From JAUYIV01 sp035464675 (GTDB taxonomy: Bacteria > Actinomycetota > Acidimicrobiia > Spongiisociales > UBA11373): a DNA stretch of 64,000 nt. The stretch lies in assembly GCA_035464675.1 (NCBI GenBank), contig DATHSA010000066.1:1-64000 (forward strand). The letters are read 5' to 3'. Position 1 is the stretch's first letter. Each line of letters opens with the position of its first letter. Below are positions 1-8,695 of this stretch, in pieces. The notes beneath the pieces were generated by a model. It saw nothing but the letters and a program-made list of their open reading frames with translations. It did not search any database and had not been told where the DNA came from. Position numbers and translations under genes: made by a program.

Positions 1-270
1 GGCGGCGGCCACACGAGCACTCGGCTCGAGCGCAGAGATGTCCGCGGCGCTCTGGGTGTACTCGCCGTTCTCGAGCCAGAACTCCTTTTCGGCGAGCAGG
101 ACCCTCCGGACCTCGCTCTGGGCGGAGCGATCCTGCGTCGACTTGCGAAAACCGAGGAACGAGGGAATGGCGATGGCGATGAGAACCGCGATGATCATCA
201 CCACGACCATCAGCTCGATGAGCGTGAACCCGTCGTCGTGGAACCCGCTGCGTCGAGTGGTGTTCATCAT
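1..270 (-). CDS. Type IV pilin / pseudopilin, 3' end outside window
   Basis: The frame opens with a short basic leader of 14 residues ending in Gly, followed by F-T-L-I-E-L, which is the class III (prepilin peptidase) cleavage site. The essential Glu is at mature position 5, and a hydrophobic helix of about 20 residues (MVVVMIIAVLIAIAIPSF) follows. Such proteins are cleaved and N-methylated by PilD and packed into type IV pili or related secretion pseudopili at the cytoplasmic membrane. The first of two consecutive ATG codons is used as the start because a GGAGG lies 10 nt upstream. The gene runs off the window after 90 codons, so its C-terminal globular part cannot be judged. Major pilin and minor pseudopilin cannot be told apart here. 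Confidence 0.88.
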   Translation of the reverse strand, partial: MMNTTRRSGFHDDGFTLIELMVVVMIIAVLIAIAIPSFLGFRKSTQDRSAQSEVRRVLLAEKEFWLENGEYTQSAADISALEPSARVAAA

Positions 271-540
271 GTCCCGAGAACCTCCCGTGGGTCTCTATTG
301 GGCCGTGGTGCGGACCCGCCGTGTGTTCATCGGTGCGCGCATCGAGTTGCCTTAGGTGGTATTCGGCCCGACCGGGGGTGAGTTCCCGGAGGTCCAGGGG
401 GCTGGTGCGTGTACCCGGCAGACGCTCGCCACCGGTGCATCGAAGGGGGCTCGGTGGACCCGAAGGCACGAAGTACGTGGGTCGCCCGAGGCCGAAGGCC
501 GGCAGAGACGACGGCGATCCGGCGTGGCGAGATCCCGGCG
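271..540. other. Intergenic gap between aroE and the pilin gene
   Basis: I see no convincing gene in these 270 bases. On the minus strand a short GGCC-TTC-GGCC hairpin at about 488-499 lies downstream of aroE and could end its transcript, but it has no T tract. The region nearest 270 should hold the pilin promoter. I checked for a c-di-GMP riboswitch, which often precedes pilin genes, and did not find its conserved core. Confidence 0.4.
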
Positions 541-1293
541 CTACCGACCCACGGCCTCTCGCATCGCCTCCACTGGAGCCTCCACCCCGGTCCAGATCGT
601 GAAGGAAGCGGCAGCCTGGGCGATCAGGACCTCTATTGCATCGTGGACGGGCATCCGGCGGCGGCGCATCTCGACGACGGCGGGGGTCTCGGATCGGCCG
701 TAGGCGAGATCGATCAACCCCACCGCTGCGGCGAGCACTCGTTCGGGAAGGGACTCTCCGGCCATGCCCAGCGGTGTGGCGTTGATCACGATCGCGCCGT
801 CCTCCGGCCGTCCCCATTCGCCCACCACCGCCCTCGAACCGGCGAGCGCCCGGGCGGCGTCGGGCCGACGGGCCGCGACGACCGTCTCCCTCGGCACGGC
901 CGCGAGCAGGGCTGCCGCGGCCGAACCCCCTGCCCCCAGCACCAGGACGGGCGCCGGCGGCATGGCGGCCAATGCGTCCCTGATCGCGCCGACATCCGTG
1001 TTCCAGCCGTGGACGCGGCCCCCACGGAGGGCGACGGTGTTGACTGCTCGAGCGTCGGAGGCATCCCGATCCAGGCCATCGCACAGCGCTGCCGCCAGGC
1101 GCTTGTGGGGCATCGTGACATTGGCACCGGCGAGATCCCCGTCCCGGATCCGCCCGAGGGCGGCCTCGAGCCCTGAGGCGGACACTCGCATCGCCTCGTA
1201 GCTCCCCGGAATCCCCGCGGTGGCGAGTGCTGCGCGATGAATCGCCGGGGACAGGGAATGCTCCACCGGATCGCCGAGCAGCGCCAGCCTCAC
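541..1293 (-). CDS. aroE: Shikimate dehydrogenase (NADP+)
   Basis: Reduces 3-dehydroshikimate to shikimate with NADPH in the aromatic amino acid pathway in the cytosol. At 250 residues it is slightly short for the family. The shikimate-binding HSLSPAIH is at residues 12-19, the catalytic Lys is K64 in NVTMPHK, NTD is at 98-100, and the glycine-rich nucleotide loop GAGGSA is near 120-125. The start is GTG, with GGAG 5 nt upstream. It is the last gene of the cluster and follows mltG after a gap of about 100 bases filled by a heptamer repeat array. The aroE-mltG-ruvX-alaS order is a standard actinobacterial arrangement, which supports orthology. Confidence 0.95.
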   Translation of the reverse strand: MRLALLGDPVEHSLSPAIHRAALATAGIPGSYEAMRVSASGLEAALGRIRDGDLAGANVTMPHKRLAAALCDGLDRDASDARAVNTVALRGGRVHGWNTDVGAIRDALAAMPPAPVLVLGAGGSAAAALLAAVPRETVVAARRPDAARALAGSRAVVGEWGRPEDGAIVINATPLGMAGESLPERVLAAAVGLIDLAYGRSETPAVVEMRRRRMPVHDAIEVLIAQAAASFTIWTGVEAPVEAMREAVGR

Positions 1294-1362
1294 TCGGTCT
1301 CCAGTCTCCAGCCCCCGGCCGCCGGCAGCCAGTGGGGAAGAACCAGCAGCCTCCTGCTGCTG

Positions 1363-1388
1363 GCTGGTCGCTGGTTGCTGGTCGCTGG
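1363..1388. repeat. Heptamer array GCTGGTY, about 3.7 copies
   Basis: Units GCTGGTC, GCTGGTT, GCTGGTC and a partial GCTGGA run in tandem with a strict 7-base period and end just before the mltG stop codon. The same heptamer recurs at 35973-36000. Confidence 0.85.
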
Positions 1389-1390
1389 AT

Positions 1391-2485
1391 TCAGAGATAC
1401 TGCTCCTGGAGCTCGAGGAACTCTTCGAAGGTCTCGGCGAAGTGGGCCTTTCCCTCCTCGTCGGTGAGGAAGTACAGGTACTCGGTCTCGGCTGGGTTGG
1501 CAGCGGCGCGCAGTGACGTCGTGCGCACGCCGGCGATCGGTGTCGGCGGCAGTCCCGTCACGACGTAGGTGTTGTACGGGGACTCGATCTCGAGGTCCTC
1601 GAGCGACAAACCGTCCTCGGGGAGTGCTCCCAGCACATAGACCACCGTGGCATCGATCTGGAGCCTCATGTCCATCGCCAGCCGGTTGTAGATGACGCTG
1701 GCGATGAGCGGCCGGTCCTCGTCGAACAGGGCCTCGCGCTCGATCAGCGAGGCGATGATCACCGCGTCGTAGGGCGCGAGATCGTGCTCCTCGAGTCGCC
1801 CCCAATCGATGGACCCCACCCGGCTCTCCATCGTCCTCGCCATCCGGGTGAGGATCTCGGCGGCAGTGGCAGCGACCTCGAACTCGTAGGTGTCCGGGAA
1901 CAGCATGCCCTCCCAGTCCTGCAGGGCATCTGGCTCGTCCGGCATCAGGCTGGAGACGACCGTTCCGTCGAGGAGCACCCGCGAGAGCTCGTTGAAGGGG
2001 ATCTCGGTCTGTTCCTCGATCGACTCGAGCATGCGGCCGATCGTCAGGCCCTCGATCACGGTCAGCCGGAAGGTCTCGCGCGATGGCCCGTCGATGAGGA
2101 TGGCCAGCACCGCCTCCGGCGTCATGCCCGTCTCCAGCTCATAACGCCCGGCCTGGAGCCGGTCGCTGGCGCGGGCATCCCGGACGGCGCGGTCGAATTC
2201 GGAGGCCGACGCCACCACTCCGGCCTCGGCGAGTTGCCGGGCGATCTGGGACGCCGGCGCCCCGGCGGAGATCTCGATGGTCACCTCGAGGCCGGGAACG
2301 ACGGTCGTCGCATCAGGCTGGGCTATCACGTCGTTCACCGCCGACGCCAGCCACTTCACGCCCAGGAACGCCACGGCGAACAGCAGCACGACGAACCCCA
2401 GGACGCCGAGGCCCCGGAGCAGGGTGTTGGGCCCGCTCCTCTCGGTGTCCGATCCCGGCTCGTACGGCTCGAGTTCGATGCTCAT
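1391..2485 (-). CDS. mltG: Endolytic murein transglycosylase MltG
   Basis: Membrane-anchored lytic transglycosylase that cuts nascent glycan strands and so sets peptidoglycan strand length. The protein has 364 residues. A short cytoplasmic N-terminus and one transmembrane helix (about 24-46) are followed by a LysM-like region and the YceG catalytic domain. The catalytic glutamate is E249 in ASLIERE, matching E218 of the E. coli enzyme. The family signature SPYNTY...GLPPTPI...S lies near the C-terminus. Its ATG overlaps the ruvX stop codon (ATGA), so the two genes are translationally coupled. Confidence 0.95.
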   Translation of the reverse strand: MSIELEPYEPGSDTERSGPNTLLRGLGVLGFVVLLFAVAFLGVKWLASAVNDVIAQPDATTVVPGLEVTIEISAGAPASQIARQLAEAGVVASASEFDRAVRDARASDRLQAGRYELETGMTPEAVLAILIDGPSRETFRLTVIEGLTIGRMLESIEEQTEIPFNELSRVLLDGTVVSSLMPDEPDALQDWEGMLFPDTYEFEVAATAAEILTRMARTMESRVGSIDWGRLEEHDLAPYDAVIIASLIEREALFDEDRPLIASVIYNRLAMDMRLQIDATVVYVLGALPEDGLSLEDLEIESPYNTYVVTGLPPTPIAGVRTTSLRAAANPAETEYLYFLTDEEGKAHFAETFEEFLELQEQYL

Positions 2486-2886
2486 CTTCTCTCCAGCCAG
2501 TCCTGCAGCAGCACGGCCGCCGCGGCGCCGTCACGCAATTCCCGCCGGCGATCGCGCCGGGTATCCGTCTCGATCATGGCCCGCTCGGCGATCGCGGTCG
2601 TGAACCGCTCGTCCACCAGCTCGGTCGGGACACCGGTGGCTTCGGCGATCTCGGCGGCAAAGGCCCGGGCCGCGGCTGCCGATGGCCCTTCTGATCCGTC
2701 GAGGCTCACCGGCAACCCCACGACGATACGCTCGATCTCGAGTTCTGCGATCAGCTCGCAGACCTGCTCCACGACGGGACCCGACGCGCTGAGGTGACCG
2801 CGCGGATGGGCGGCGATCCCGGCAGCGTCGCTGACGGCCACGCCGATGCGGACCGAGCCATGGTCGAGGGCGAGAACACGGCCCAC
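2482..2886 (-). CDS. ruvX: RuvX/YqgF, Holliday-junction-resolvase-like RNase
   Basis: RNase H-fold protein of 134 residues, the usual family length. YqgF orthologues act in pre-16S rRNA 5' processing; a Holliday junction role was the older proposal. LALDHGSVRIGVAVSDA at the N-terminus carries the first catalytic Asp, VVGLPVSLDG is the middle motif, and VDERFTTA follows. I start it at GTG 2886, one base after the alaS stop, because the protein homology begins exactly there although the frame stays open far upstream. It overlaps mltG by 4 bases. Confidence 0.93.
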   Translation of the reverse strand: MGRVLALDHGSVRIGVAVSDAAGIAAHPRGHLSASGPVVEQVCELIAELEIERIVVGLPVSLDGSEGPSAAAARAFAAEIAEATGVPTELVDERFTTAIAERAMIETDTRRDRRRELRDGAAAAVLLQDWLERR

Positions 2887-2887
2887 T

Positions 2888-5524
2888 TCACATCCGGCCC
2901 AGCGACTCTCGGGCGAGGCGGCCCGCCTCCTCCAGACCGTCTGCGAGACGGTCGCCCTGTGGTCCGCCTGCCTGCGCCATCTCCGGATCGCGGCTCGACC
3001 CGCCACCCACCAGGGCCGCCGCGGGGCCGGCGATGTCGGCGGCACTGGCCCCGGCGGCGACGAGGTCCTTGCTGACCACCACCACCAGTGCCGCCTTCCC
3101 GTCCCGAGCGCTGCCGAGAACGGCGATTCCCGATCCCATTCGGTCGCGAACCTGCATCCCCAACTGGCGAAGCGCGTCGGGTGTGAGATCCGGTTGCTCC
3201 GCGACGACGAGTCGCTTTCCGTCGACTTCCTCTGCCGCCTCGACCAGCTCGGCCGCAGCGTCACTGCGAGTCTGCGATTCGAATTGGGCGATCCGCTCCT
3301 CCTGGCGGCGCGACCGCTCGGCGATCGTCGCTGCCGCCTCGTCTACCTGATCCAGCGGCACACGCAGGCTGTCGGCAGCCGACCGCAGCCGGCGCCGGAG
3401 CCCCGCGAAGTACTCGTAGCCCGATGCACCGGTGTAGGCCTCTATGCGGCGGAGGTTCGAACCGATCGACGACTCGCCGACCACCACCAGCGGTCCGACC
3501 TGACCCGTGGTGTGGACATGGGTACCGCCGCAGAGCTCACGCGAGTAGCTCCCCGCCTCGACGATCCGCACGACTTCGCCGTACTTGTCACCGAAGAACG
3601 CGAGCGCTCCGAGCTCTTCGGCCTCGCGGCGCGTCGCCTCGTAGGCGCGGACATGGGCGTTCTCTATCACCCGCTCGTTGGCGAGGCGCTCCACCTCGAG
3701 CACCTCGTCGCCGGACAGCGCCTCGTAGTGCGAGAAGTCGAAGCGCAGCCTGCCCGACTCGACCAGGGATCCCGCCTGCTGGACGTGAGGGCCGACCACC
3801 GTGCGCAGAGCCCAGTGCAGGATGTGTGTTCCCGAGTGGCTCTTCCGGATGCGCTCGCGCCGACCCGGCTCGACGCTCAGAGCCGCCACCTGGCCCACCG
3901 ACACCGTCCCGCTCGCCACGGTCGCCCGGTGGCCATGGAGATCCTGGAGGGCGTGCTGGGTGTCGGAGATGTGCAAGGTCCCGGTCTCGGTGGTCGCGGT
4001 GCCCGTGTCGCCCACCTGACCCCCCGACTCGGCGTAGAACGTCGTGGCATCGAAGAACACCTCGACGTCTTGCCCCGCCTCCGCCGTCTCGATCGCCTCA
4101 CCGGCGGCGACGATCGCCAGCACGGTCCCCTGGGTGTCGACCCGCTCGTATCCCTCGAAGCGAGTCGGGCCGGACCGGTCATAGATGGCTCGATAGACCT
4201 TCGGAGCGTCCTCGGTCGTCACCTTGCTGCGCGCCGCGCGAGCGCGCTCTCGCTGCAGCGCCATCTCGGCGTCGAACGCCGGCCGATCGACTTCCACACC
4301 GCGCTCGGCGGCGATCTCCTCGGTCAGCTCCACCGGAAACCCGAACGTGTCGTGCAGCTTGAACGCGGTCTCGCCAGACAGGGTGGCCCCTTCGGTCATG
4401 TCCTCGAGCTCGGCGCTGAGAAGGCTGTGCCCCGACTCGAGCGTCCTCCGGAAGCGCTGCTCCTCTCGCTCGGCCGTCTCGGAGATCCCGTCGATCGCCT
4501 CGCGAAGCGCCGGATAGGCATCGCCCATGGCCTCGACCGTCGCCGCCACCAGTCGCGGGGTGATGTTGTCTTCGGCGCCGAGCTGCCAACCATGGCGAAC
4601 GGCTCGCCGCAACAGGCGCCGCAGCACATATCCCCTCCCCTCGTTGGACGGCACCACGCCGTCGGCGATCAGATGGGTGATCGCCCGGCCATGGTCTGCG
4701 AGGATCCGCAGGCTCACGTCGGTCTCGGGTCGATTGCCGTACTGCACGCCCGTGGCCGCCTCGCCGGCGGCTAGCACCGGGCGAACGAGGTCGGTGAGGA
4801 AGACGTTGTCCACCCCCTGGAGCAGGACGCACACCCGCTCGAGCCCCGATCCGGTGTCGATGTTCTTGGAGGGAAGGTCGCCGATCACGTTGTACGGCTC
4901 GTCCTGCACGTACTGCATGAAGACCAGGTTCCAGAACTCCATGTGGCGCTCTTCGTCGACGATTGGGCCGCCCTCCTCACCGAACTCGGGCCCCCGGTCG
5001 TAGAAGATCTCGGAGGACGGGCCGGCGGGACCGGCGACACCCATCTGCCAGAAGTTGTCGCGGTCGCGGCGCTGAACCCGTTCGGCGGGAACGCCGACGC
5101 CATCGATCCACAGCTGCGCGGCCTCGTCGTCGCTGTGATGCACCGTGAACCACAGCCGCTCGGGGTCCATCTCGTAGACCTCGGTGATCAGCTCGTAGGC
5201 CCAGGGGATGGCCTTCTCCTTGAAGTAGTCGCCCCCGAAGGAGAAGTTCCCGAGCATCTCGAAGAACGACATGTGCCGCGCGGTGGTGCCGACGATCTCG
5301 ATGTCGTTGGTCCGGATGCACTTCTGTGAAGTCGTGGCGCGGGGGTAGGGCGGCTTCTCCTCGCCCAGCAGATAAGGCTTGAAGGGGACCATGCCCGCCA
5401 CCGTGAGCAGCAGCGAGGGGTCGACCGGGATCAGCGACGCCGAGGGCACCACGGGATGGCCCCGCTCGGCAAAGAAGTCGAGAAAGGCGCGCCGGACCTC
5501 GGAGCCCCCGATCGGTCTGCTCAT
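2888..5524 (-). CDS. alaS: Alanyl-tRNA synthetase
   Basis: Charges tRNA-Ala and edits Ser- and Gly-tRNA-Ala. The 878-residue length is full for a bacterial AlaRS. Order: class II catalytic core (RATTSQKCIR, GNFSFGGDYFKE), tRNA-recognition region, editing domain with HSGTH and CGGTH zinc-binding motifs, and a C-terminal C-Ala domain ending in the typical GG-S/D-rich tail. The ATG at 5524 was chosen because the conserved N-terminus starts there; it has no clear Shine-Dalgarno sequence. An in-frame ATG 12 codons upstream is the alternative. It lies between rarA and ruvX in the same transcription direction. Confidence 0.96.
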   Translation of the reverse strand: MSRPIGGSEVRRAFLDFFAERGHPVVPSASLIPVDPSLLLTVAGMVPFKPYLLGEEKPPYPRATTSQKCIRTNDIEIVGTTARHMSFFEMLGNFSFGGDYFKEKAIPWAYELITEVYEMDPERLWFTVHHSDDEAAQLWIDGVGVPAERVQRRDRDNFWQMGVAGPAGPSSEIFYDRGPEFGEEGGPIVDEERHMEFWNLVFMQYVQDEPYNVIGDLPSKNIDTGSGLERVCVLLQGVDNVFLTDLVRPVLAAGEAATGVQYGNRPETDVSLRILADHGRAITHLIADGVVPSNEGRGYVLRRLLRRAVRHGWQLGAEDNITPRLVAATVEAMGDAYPALREAIDGISETAEREEQRFRRTLESGHSLLSAELEDMTEGATLSGETAFKLHDTFGFPVELTEEIAAERGVEVDRPAFDAEMALQRERARAARSKVTTEDAPKVYRAIYDRSGPTRFEGYERVDTQGTVLAIVAAGEAIETAEAGQDVEVFFDATTFYAESGGQVGDTGTATTETGTLHISDTQHALQDLHGHRATVASGTVSVGQVAALSVEPGRRERIRKSHSGTHILHWALRTVVGPHVQQAGSLVESGRLRFDFSHYEALSGDEVLEVERLANERVIENAHVRAYEATRREAEELGALAFFGDKYGEVVRIVEAGSYSRELCGGTHVHTTGQVGPLVVVGESSIGSNLRRIEAYTGASGYEYFAGLRRRLRSAADSLRVPLDQVDEAAATIAERSRRQEERIAQFESQTRSDAAAELVEAAEEVDGKRLVVAEQPDLTPDALRQLGMQVRDRMGSGIAVLGSARDGKAALVVVVSKDLVAAGASAADIAGPAAALVGGGSSRDPEMAQAGGPQGDRLADGLEEAGRLARESLGRM

Positions 5525-5570
5525 GCGCTGAAAGGGTAATGGTGAGAGGACGCTGCCCATTGCGGGGCGA

Positions 5571-6908
5571 TCAGTCGTTGCGTCCGGCGCGGCCCATGCG
5601 CTCGTCCACGTCGGCCAACCGCTCCGCCAGCTCCCGCTCGGCGCCGGTGTCGCCTGGCCGATAGAGGAATCTGCCCGCGGCCTCGTCGGGGAGATACTGC
5701 TGGGCAGCCACGTTGCCGGGGTGATCGTGGGGGTAGACATAGCCGACTCCGTGGCCCAGCTTCTCGGCTCCGCGGAAGCCGGTCGAGCGCAGGTGGGGTG
5801 GGACCCGGGCGGCCGGCGTCTCCTCGACCGCCGCCCGTGCGGCCGAGATCGTCCGCCCCACGGAATTCGACTTCGGCGCCGTCGCCAGGTACAGCGCCGC
5901 GTGGTGGAGCGCATAGGAGGCCTCGGGCAAGCCGACGAACTGCAGGGCATGGGCGGCATCGACCGCAACTGCGAGCGCTCGCGGGTCGGCGAGCCCGACA
6001 TCCTCCGAGGCGAGGATCACCATGCGCCGGGCGATGAACTCCGGGTCCTCACCGGCATCGAGCATCGTCTGGAGCCAGTAGGCCGCGGCGTCCGGGTCGG
6101 ATCCGCGGAGGCTCTTGATGAACGCCGAGATGACGTCGTAGTGCTGGTCGCCCGCCTTGTCGTACCGGATCACCCGGTGCTGGAGCCCCTGCTCGACCGC
6201 ATCGATGCCGATCACGTCTTCGCCGCGGCCGGCGGCGATCACCGCCGCCACCTCGAGGGCGTTGAGGGCGAGACGGGCGTCGCCGCCGGAACGCCCGGCG
6301 AGAAGCCGGGCCGCCTCCTCGTCGATCCGATCGGGCTCGGCCACGCCGCGGTCCCGATCCGCCATGGCTCGCTCGATCAGTTCGCCCACGGCCTCGACAC
6401 CGAGTGGTTCGAGGCGGAAGAGCAGGCTCCGGGAGATGAGTGGAGAGTTGACCTCGAAGAACGGGTTCTCCGTGGTCGCCCCGACCAGGATCACGGTGCC
6501 GTCCTCGACACCAGGCAGCAGTGCATCCTGTTGCGCCTTCGTGAAGCGGTGGATCTCATCGAGGAACAGCACCGTCCGCCTCTCGTCCTGCTCGAGGCGG
6601 TGGCGCGCCGATGCCAGCACCTCGCGTACCTCCTTGACCCCGGCGGAGGTCGCCGACATCGGCTCGAATGCAGCATCGGTCGATCCGGCGACGAGGCGCG
6701 CCAGGGTGGTCTTGCCGGTGCCGGGCGGGCCCCAGAGGATCATCGACGCGGGACGGCCCGAACGGACCATCGTCCCGAAGGCGGCGTCGTCGGCCCGGAG
6801 GTGCTCCTGGCCGACGACCTCTTCGAGGCTCGCCGGCCGCATCCTCGCCGCAAGCGGCTCGGCGGCCCGGCGCCGATCGGCACGCTCCCCGGCGAAGAGA
6901 TCATCCAT
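5571..6908 (-). CDS. rarA: Replication-associated recombination protein RarA/MgsA
   Basis: AAA+ ATPase related to clamp loaders and to WRNIP1, acting at stalled replication forks. It has 445 residues. Walker A is GPPGTGKT, Walker B is LFLDEIHR, and sensor 1 is VGATTENP. The C-terminal tetramerisation region contains DGAYWLQTML-like and YPHDHPG motifs. The start ATG overlaps the aspS stop by one base (TGATG), so it is co-translated with aspS. Synteny between aspS and alaS is common in actinobacteria. Confidence 0.95.
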   Translation of the reverse strand: MDDLFAGERADRRRAAEPLAARMRPASLEEVVGQEHLRADDAAFGTMVRSGRPASMILWGPPGTGKTTLARLVAGSTDAAFEPMSATSAGVKEVREVLASARHRLEQDERRTVLFLDEIHRFTKAQQDALLPGVEDGTVILVGATTENPFFEVNSPLISRSLLFRLEPLGVEAVGELIERAMADRDRGVAEPDRIDEEAARLLAGRSGGDARLALNALEVAAVIAAGRGEDVIGIDAVEQGLQHRVIRYDKAGDQHYDVISAFIKSLRGSDPDAAAYWLQTMLDAGEDPEFIARRMVILASEDVGLADPRALAVAVDAAHALQFVGLPEASYALHHAALYLATAPKSNSVGRTISAARAAVEETPAARVPPHLRSTGFRGAEKLGHGVGYVYPHDHPGNVAAQQYLPDEAAGRFLYRPGDTGAERELAERLADVDERMGRAGRND

Positions 6909-8695
6909 CAGTCTTGCGTCGCTTCCTCCTCGAGCGCCTGACGGACCTCCGACCGCAGGTCGATCCCGAGCTCCTCGAGCTGGGAATCGACCACCCGGCT
7001 CGGCGACGAGGTCAAGGGGTCGACACCGGTCTGGGTCTTGGGGAAGGGGATCACCTCACGAATGTTCGCCTCGTCGCGGAGGACCGCCACGAGCCGATCG
7101 ATGCCGACCGCAAAGCCCGCATGCGGAGGAGTCCCGTAGCGAAGCGCCCGTATGAACCAGCCGAAACGCGACTCGGCCTCCTCGTCGGAGATCCCCAGGA
7201 TGTCGAACACCGTCTTCTGGGTCGTGGGATCGTGGATCCGTTCGCTGCCCGAGCCCAGCTCGGTGCCGTTGAGCACCAGGTCGTAGGCGCGAGACAGCGC
7301 CCTGACGGGGTGATCACGCATCTCGGCCACGTCGTACGGAGCGGTGAAGGGATGGTGCTCGGGGACGAGGTCGCCGCCGTCCTCCACGGCGAACATCGGG
7401 AAGTCGATCACCCAGACGAATGCGAGTTCGTCGTGCCCCGAGGGCTTGCCGAGGTCGAGGCGGAGGGCACCGAGGACTGCCTGGGCGACCCGGGTGTCGT
7501 CGGCCACCACGAGCAGTGTGTCTCCCGGCGCGGCGCCGAGGGTGTCGATCAGCGCCCCCTGCTCGTCCGCGGAGAGGAATTTGGCGACGGGCGAGCGCAA
7601 CGTCCCGTCCTCTTCGACCACCATCCAGACGAGGCCCTTGGCGCCGAGCGCGACCGCTCGCTCGACCAGACCGTCGAACCCGGCCCGCGACAGGTCTTGT
7701 GGCCCGGCGTTGATCCCGGCGACGATCCCTCCGGCACCGAGGGCCCCCGCGAACGCCTTGAACTCCGTGGCGGCGAATATCTCCGAGAGCTCCACCAGTT
7801 CCATCCCGAATCGGATGTCGGGTTTGTCGGTCCCGTAGCGCGCCATGGCCTCGTGCCAGGTGAGCCGCGGAAAGGGCGTCTCCAGTTCGATGCCGCGCAG
7901 GGTGCGGGCGACCGCCGCCATCGCCGGCTCGATGGAAGCGAGCACGTCGTCACGCCCCCAGAAGGCCCCTTCGATGTCCAGCTGAGTGAACTCGATCTGC
8001 CGGTCCGACCGGAAGTCCTCATCGCGGTAGCACCGGGCGATCTGGTAATAGCGCTCGATGCCACCGACCATCAGGAGCTGCTTGAAGAGCTGTGGCGACT
8101 GCGGCAACGCGTAGAAGGATCCCTGCTTCAGGCGGCTGGGCACCAGGAAGTCGCGCGCCCCCTCCGGCGTCGACTTCACCAGTGTCGGCGTCTCCACCTC
8201 GAGGAACCCCTGATCGGTCATCGCCGTGCGCATCGCCTGGATCGCGCGGGAGCGGGCGACCAGGTTCCGGGCCATACGGGGGCGCCGCAGATCCAGATAG
8301 CGGTACTCGAGTCGCCGCATCTCGTCCACATCGGACCGATCGTCGATCTGAAACGGCAGGGGGTCCGACGGAGAGAGCACCTCGATCGCCGCTGCCGCCA
8401 CCTCGATCTCTCCGCTGGGCAGGTCGGGGTTCACCGTCCCCTCGGGCCGCGCCCGGACCGTGCCCGTCACGGCGATGCAGAACTCGTCGCGTAGAGCGGT
8501 GGCGGTCTTCTCGGTCGCCTCGTCGGCATCGGGATCGACCACCACCTGGATGATCCCCGACGCGTCCCGAAGATCGACGAAGAGCACCCCGCCGTGATCC
8601 CGGCGGGTGCCGACCCACCCGGCCAGGCGGACCTCGCGGTCGATGTCATCCCGTCGCAGCTCTCCGGCCCGCGCCGTCCTCACCGGCTCGACCAC
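6908..8695 (-). CDS. aspS: Aspartyl-tRNA synthetase, probably non-discriminating
   Basis: Class IIb synthetase of 595 residues with N-terminal OB-fold anticodon-binding domain, catalytic core (ALPQSPQLFKQ, RCYRDEDFR), bacterial GAD insertion and the C-terminal motif 3 (GFAVGIDRLV). Two specificity positions carry the non-discriminating residues described for Pseudomonas AspRS: His in RDHGG and Gly in RPEG. The enzyme is therefore likely to charge tRNA-Asn with Asp as well, which would need GatCAB outside this window. GTG start; it overlaps the end of hisS by 16 bases. Confidence 0.95.
   Translation of the reverse strand: MVEPVRTARAGELRRDDIDREVRLAGWVGTRRDHGGVLFVDLRDASGIIQVVVDPDADEATEKTATALRDEFCIAVTGTVRARPEGTVNPDLPSGEIEVAAAAIEVLSPSDPLPFQIDDRSDVDEMRRLEYRYLDLRRPRMARNLVARSRAIQAMRTAMTDQGFLEVETPTLVKSTPEGARDFLVPSRLKQGSFYALPQSPQLFKQLLMVGGIERYYQIARCYRDEDFRSDRQIEFTQLDIEGAFWGRDDVLASIEPAMAAVARTLRGIELETPFPRLTWHEAMARYGTDKPDIRFGMELVELSEIFAATEFKAFAGALGAGGIVAGINAGPQDLSRAGFDGLVERAVALGAKGLVWMVVEEDGTLRSPVAKFLSADEQGALIDTLGAAPGDTLLVVADDTRVAQAVLGALRLDLGKPSGHDELAFVWVIDFPMFAVEDGGDLVPEHHPFTAPYDVAEMRDHPVRALSRAYDLVLNGTELGSGSERIHDPTTQKTVFDILGISDEEAESRFGWFIRALRYGTPPHAGFAVGIDRLVAVLRDEANIREVIPFPKTQTGVDPLTSSPSRVVDSQLEELGIDLRSEVRQALEEEATQD

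Noticed and set aside
271..540. c-di-GMP riboswitch before the pilin gene
   Set aside because: The conserved core and tetraloop receptor sequence were not found on the minus strand.
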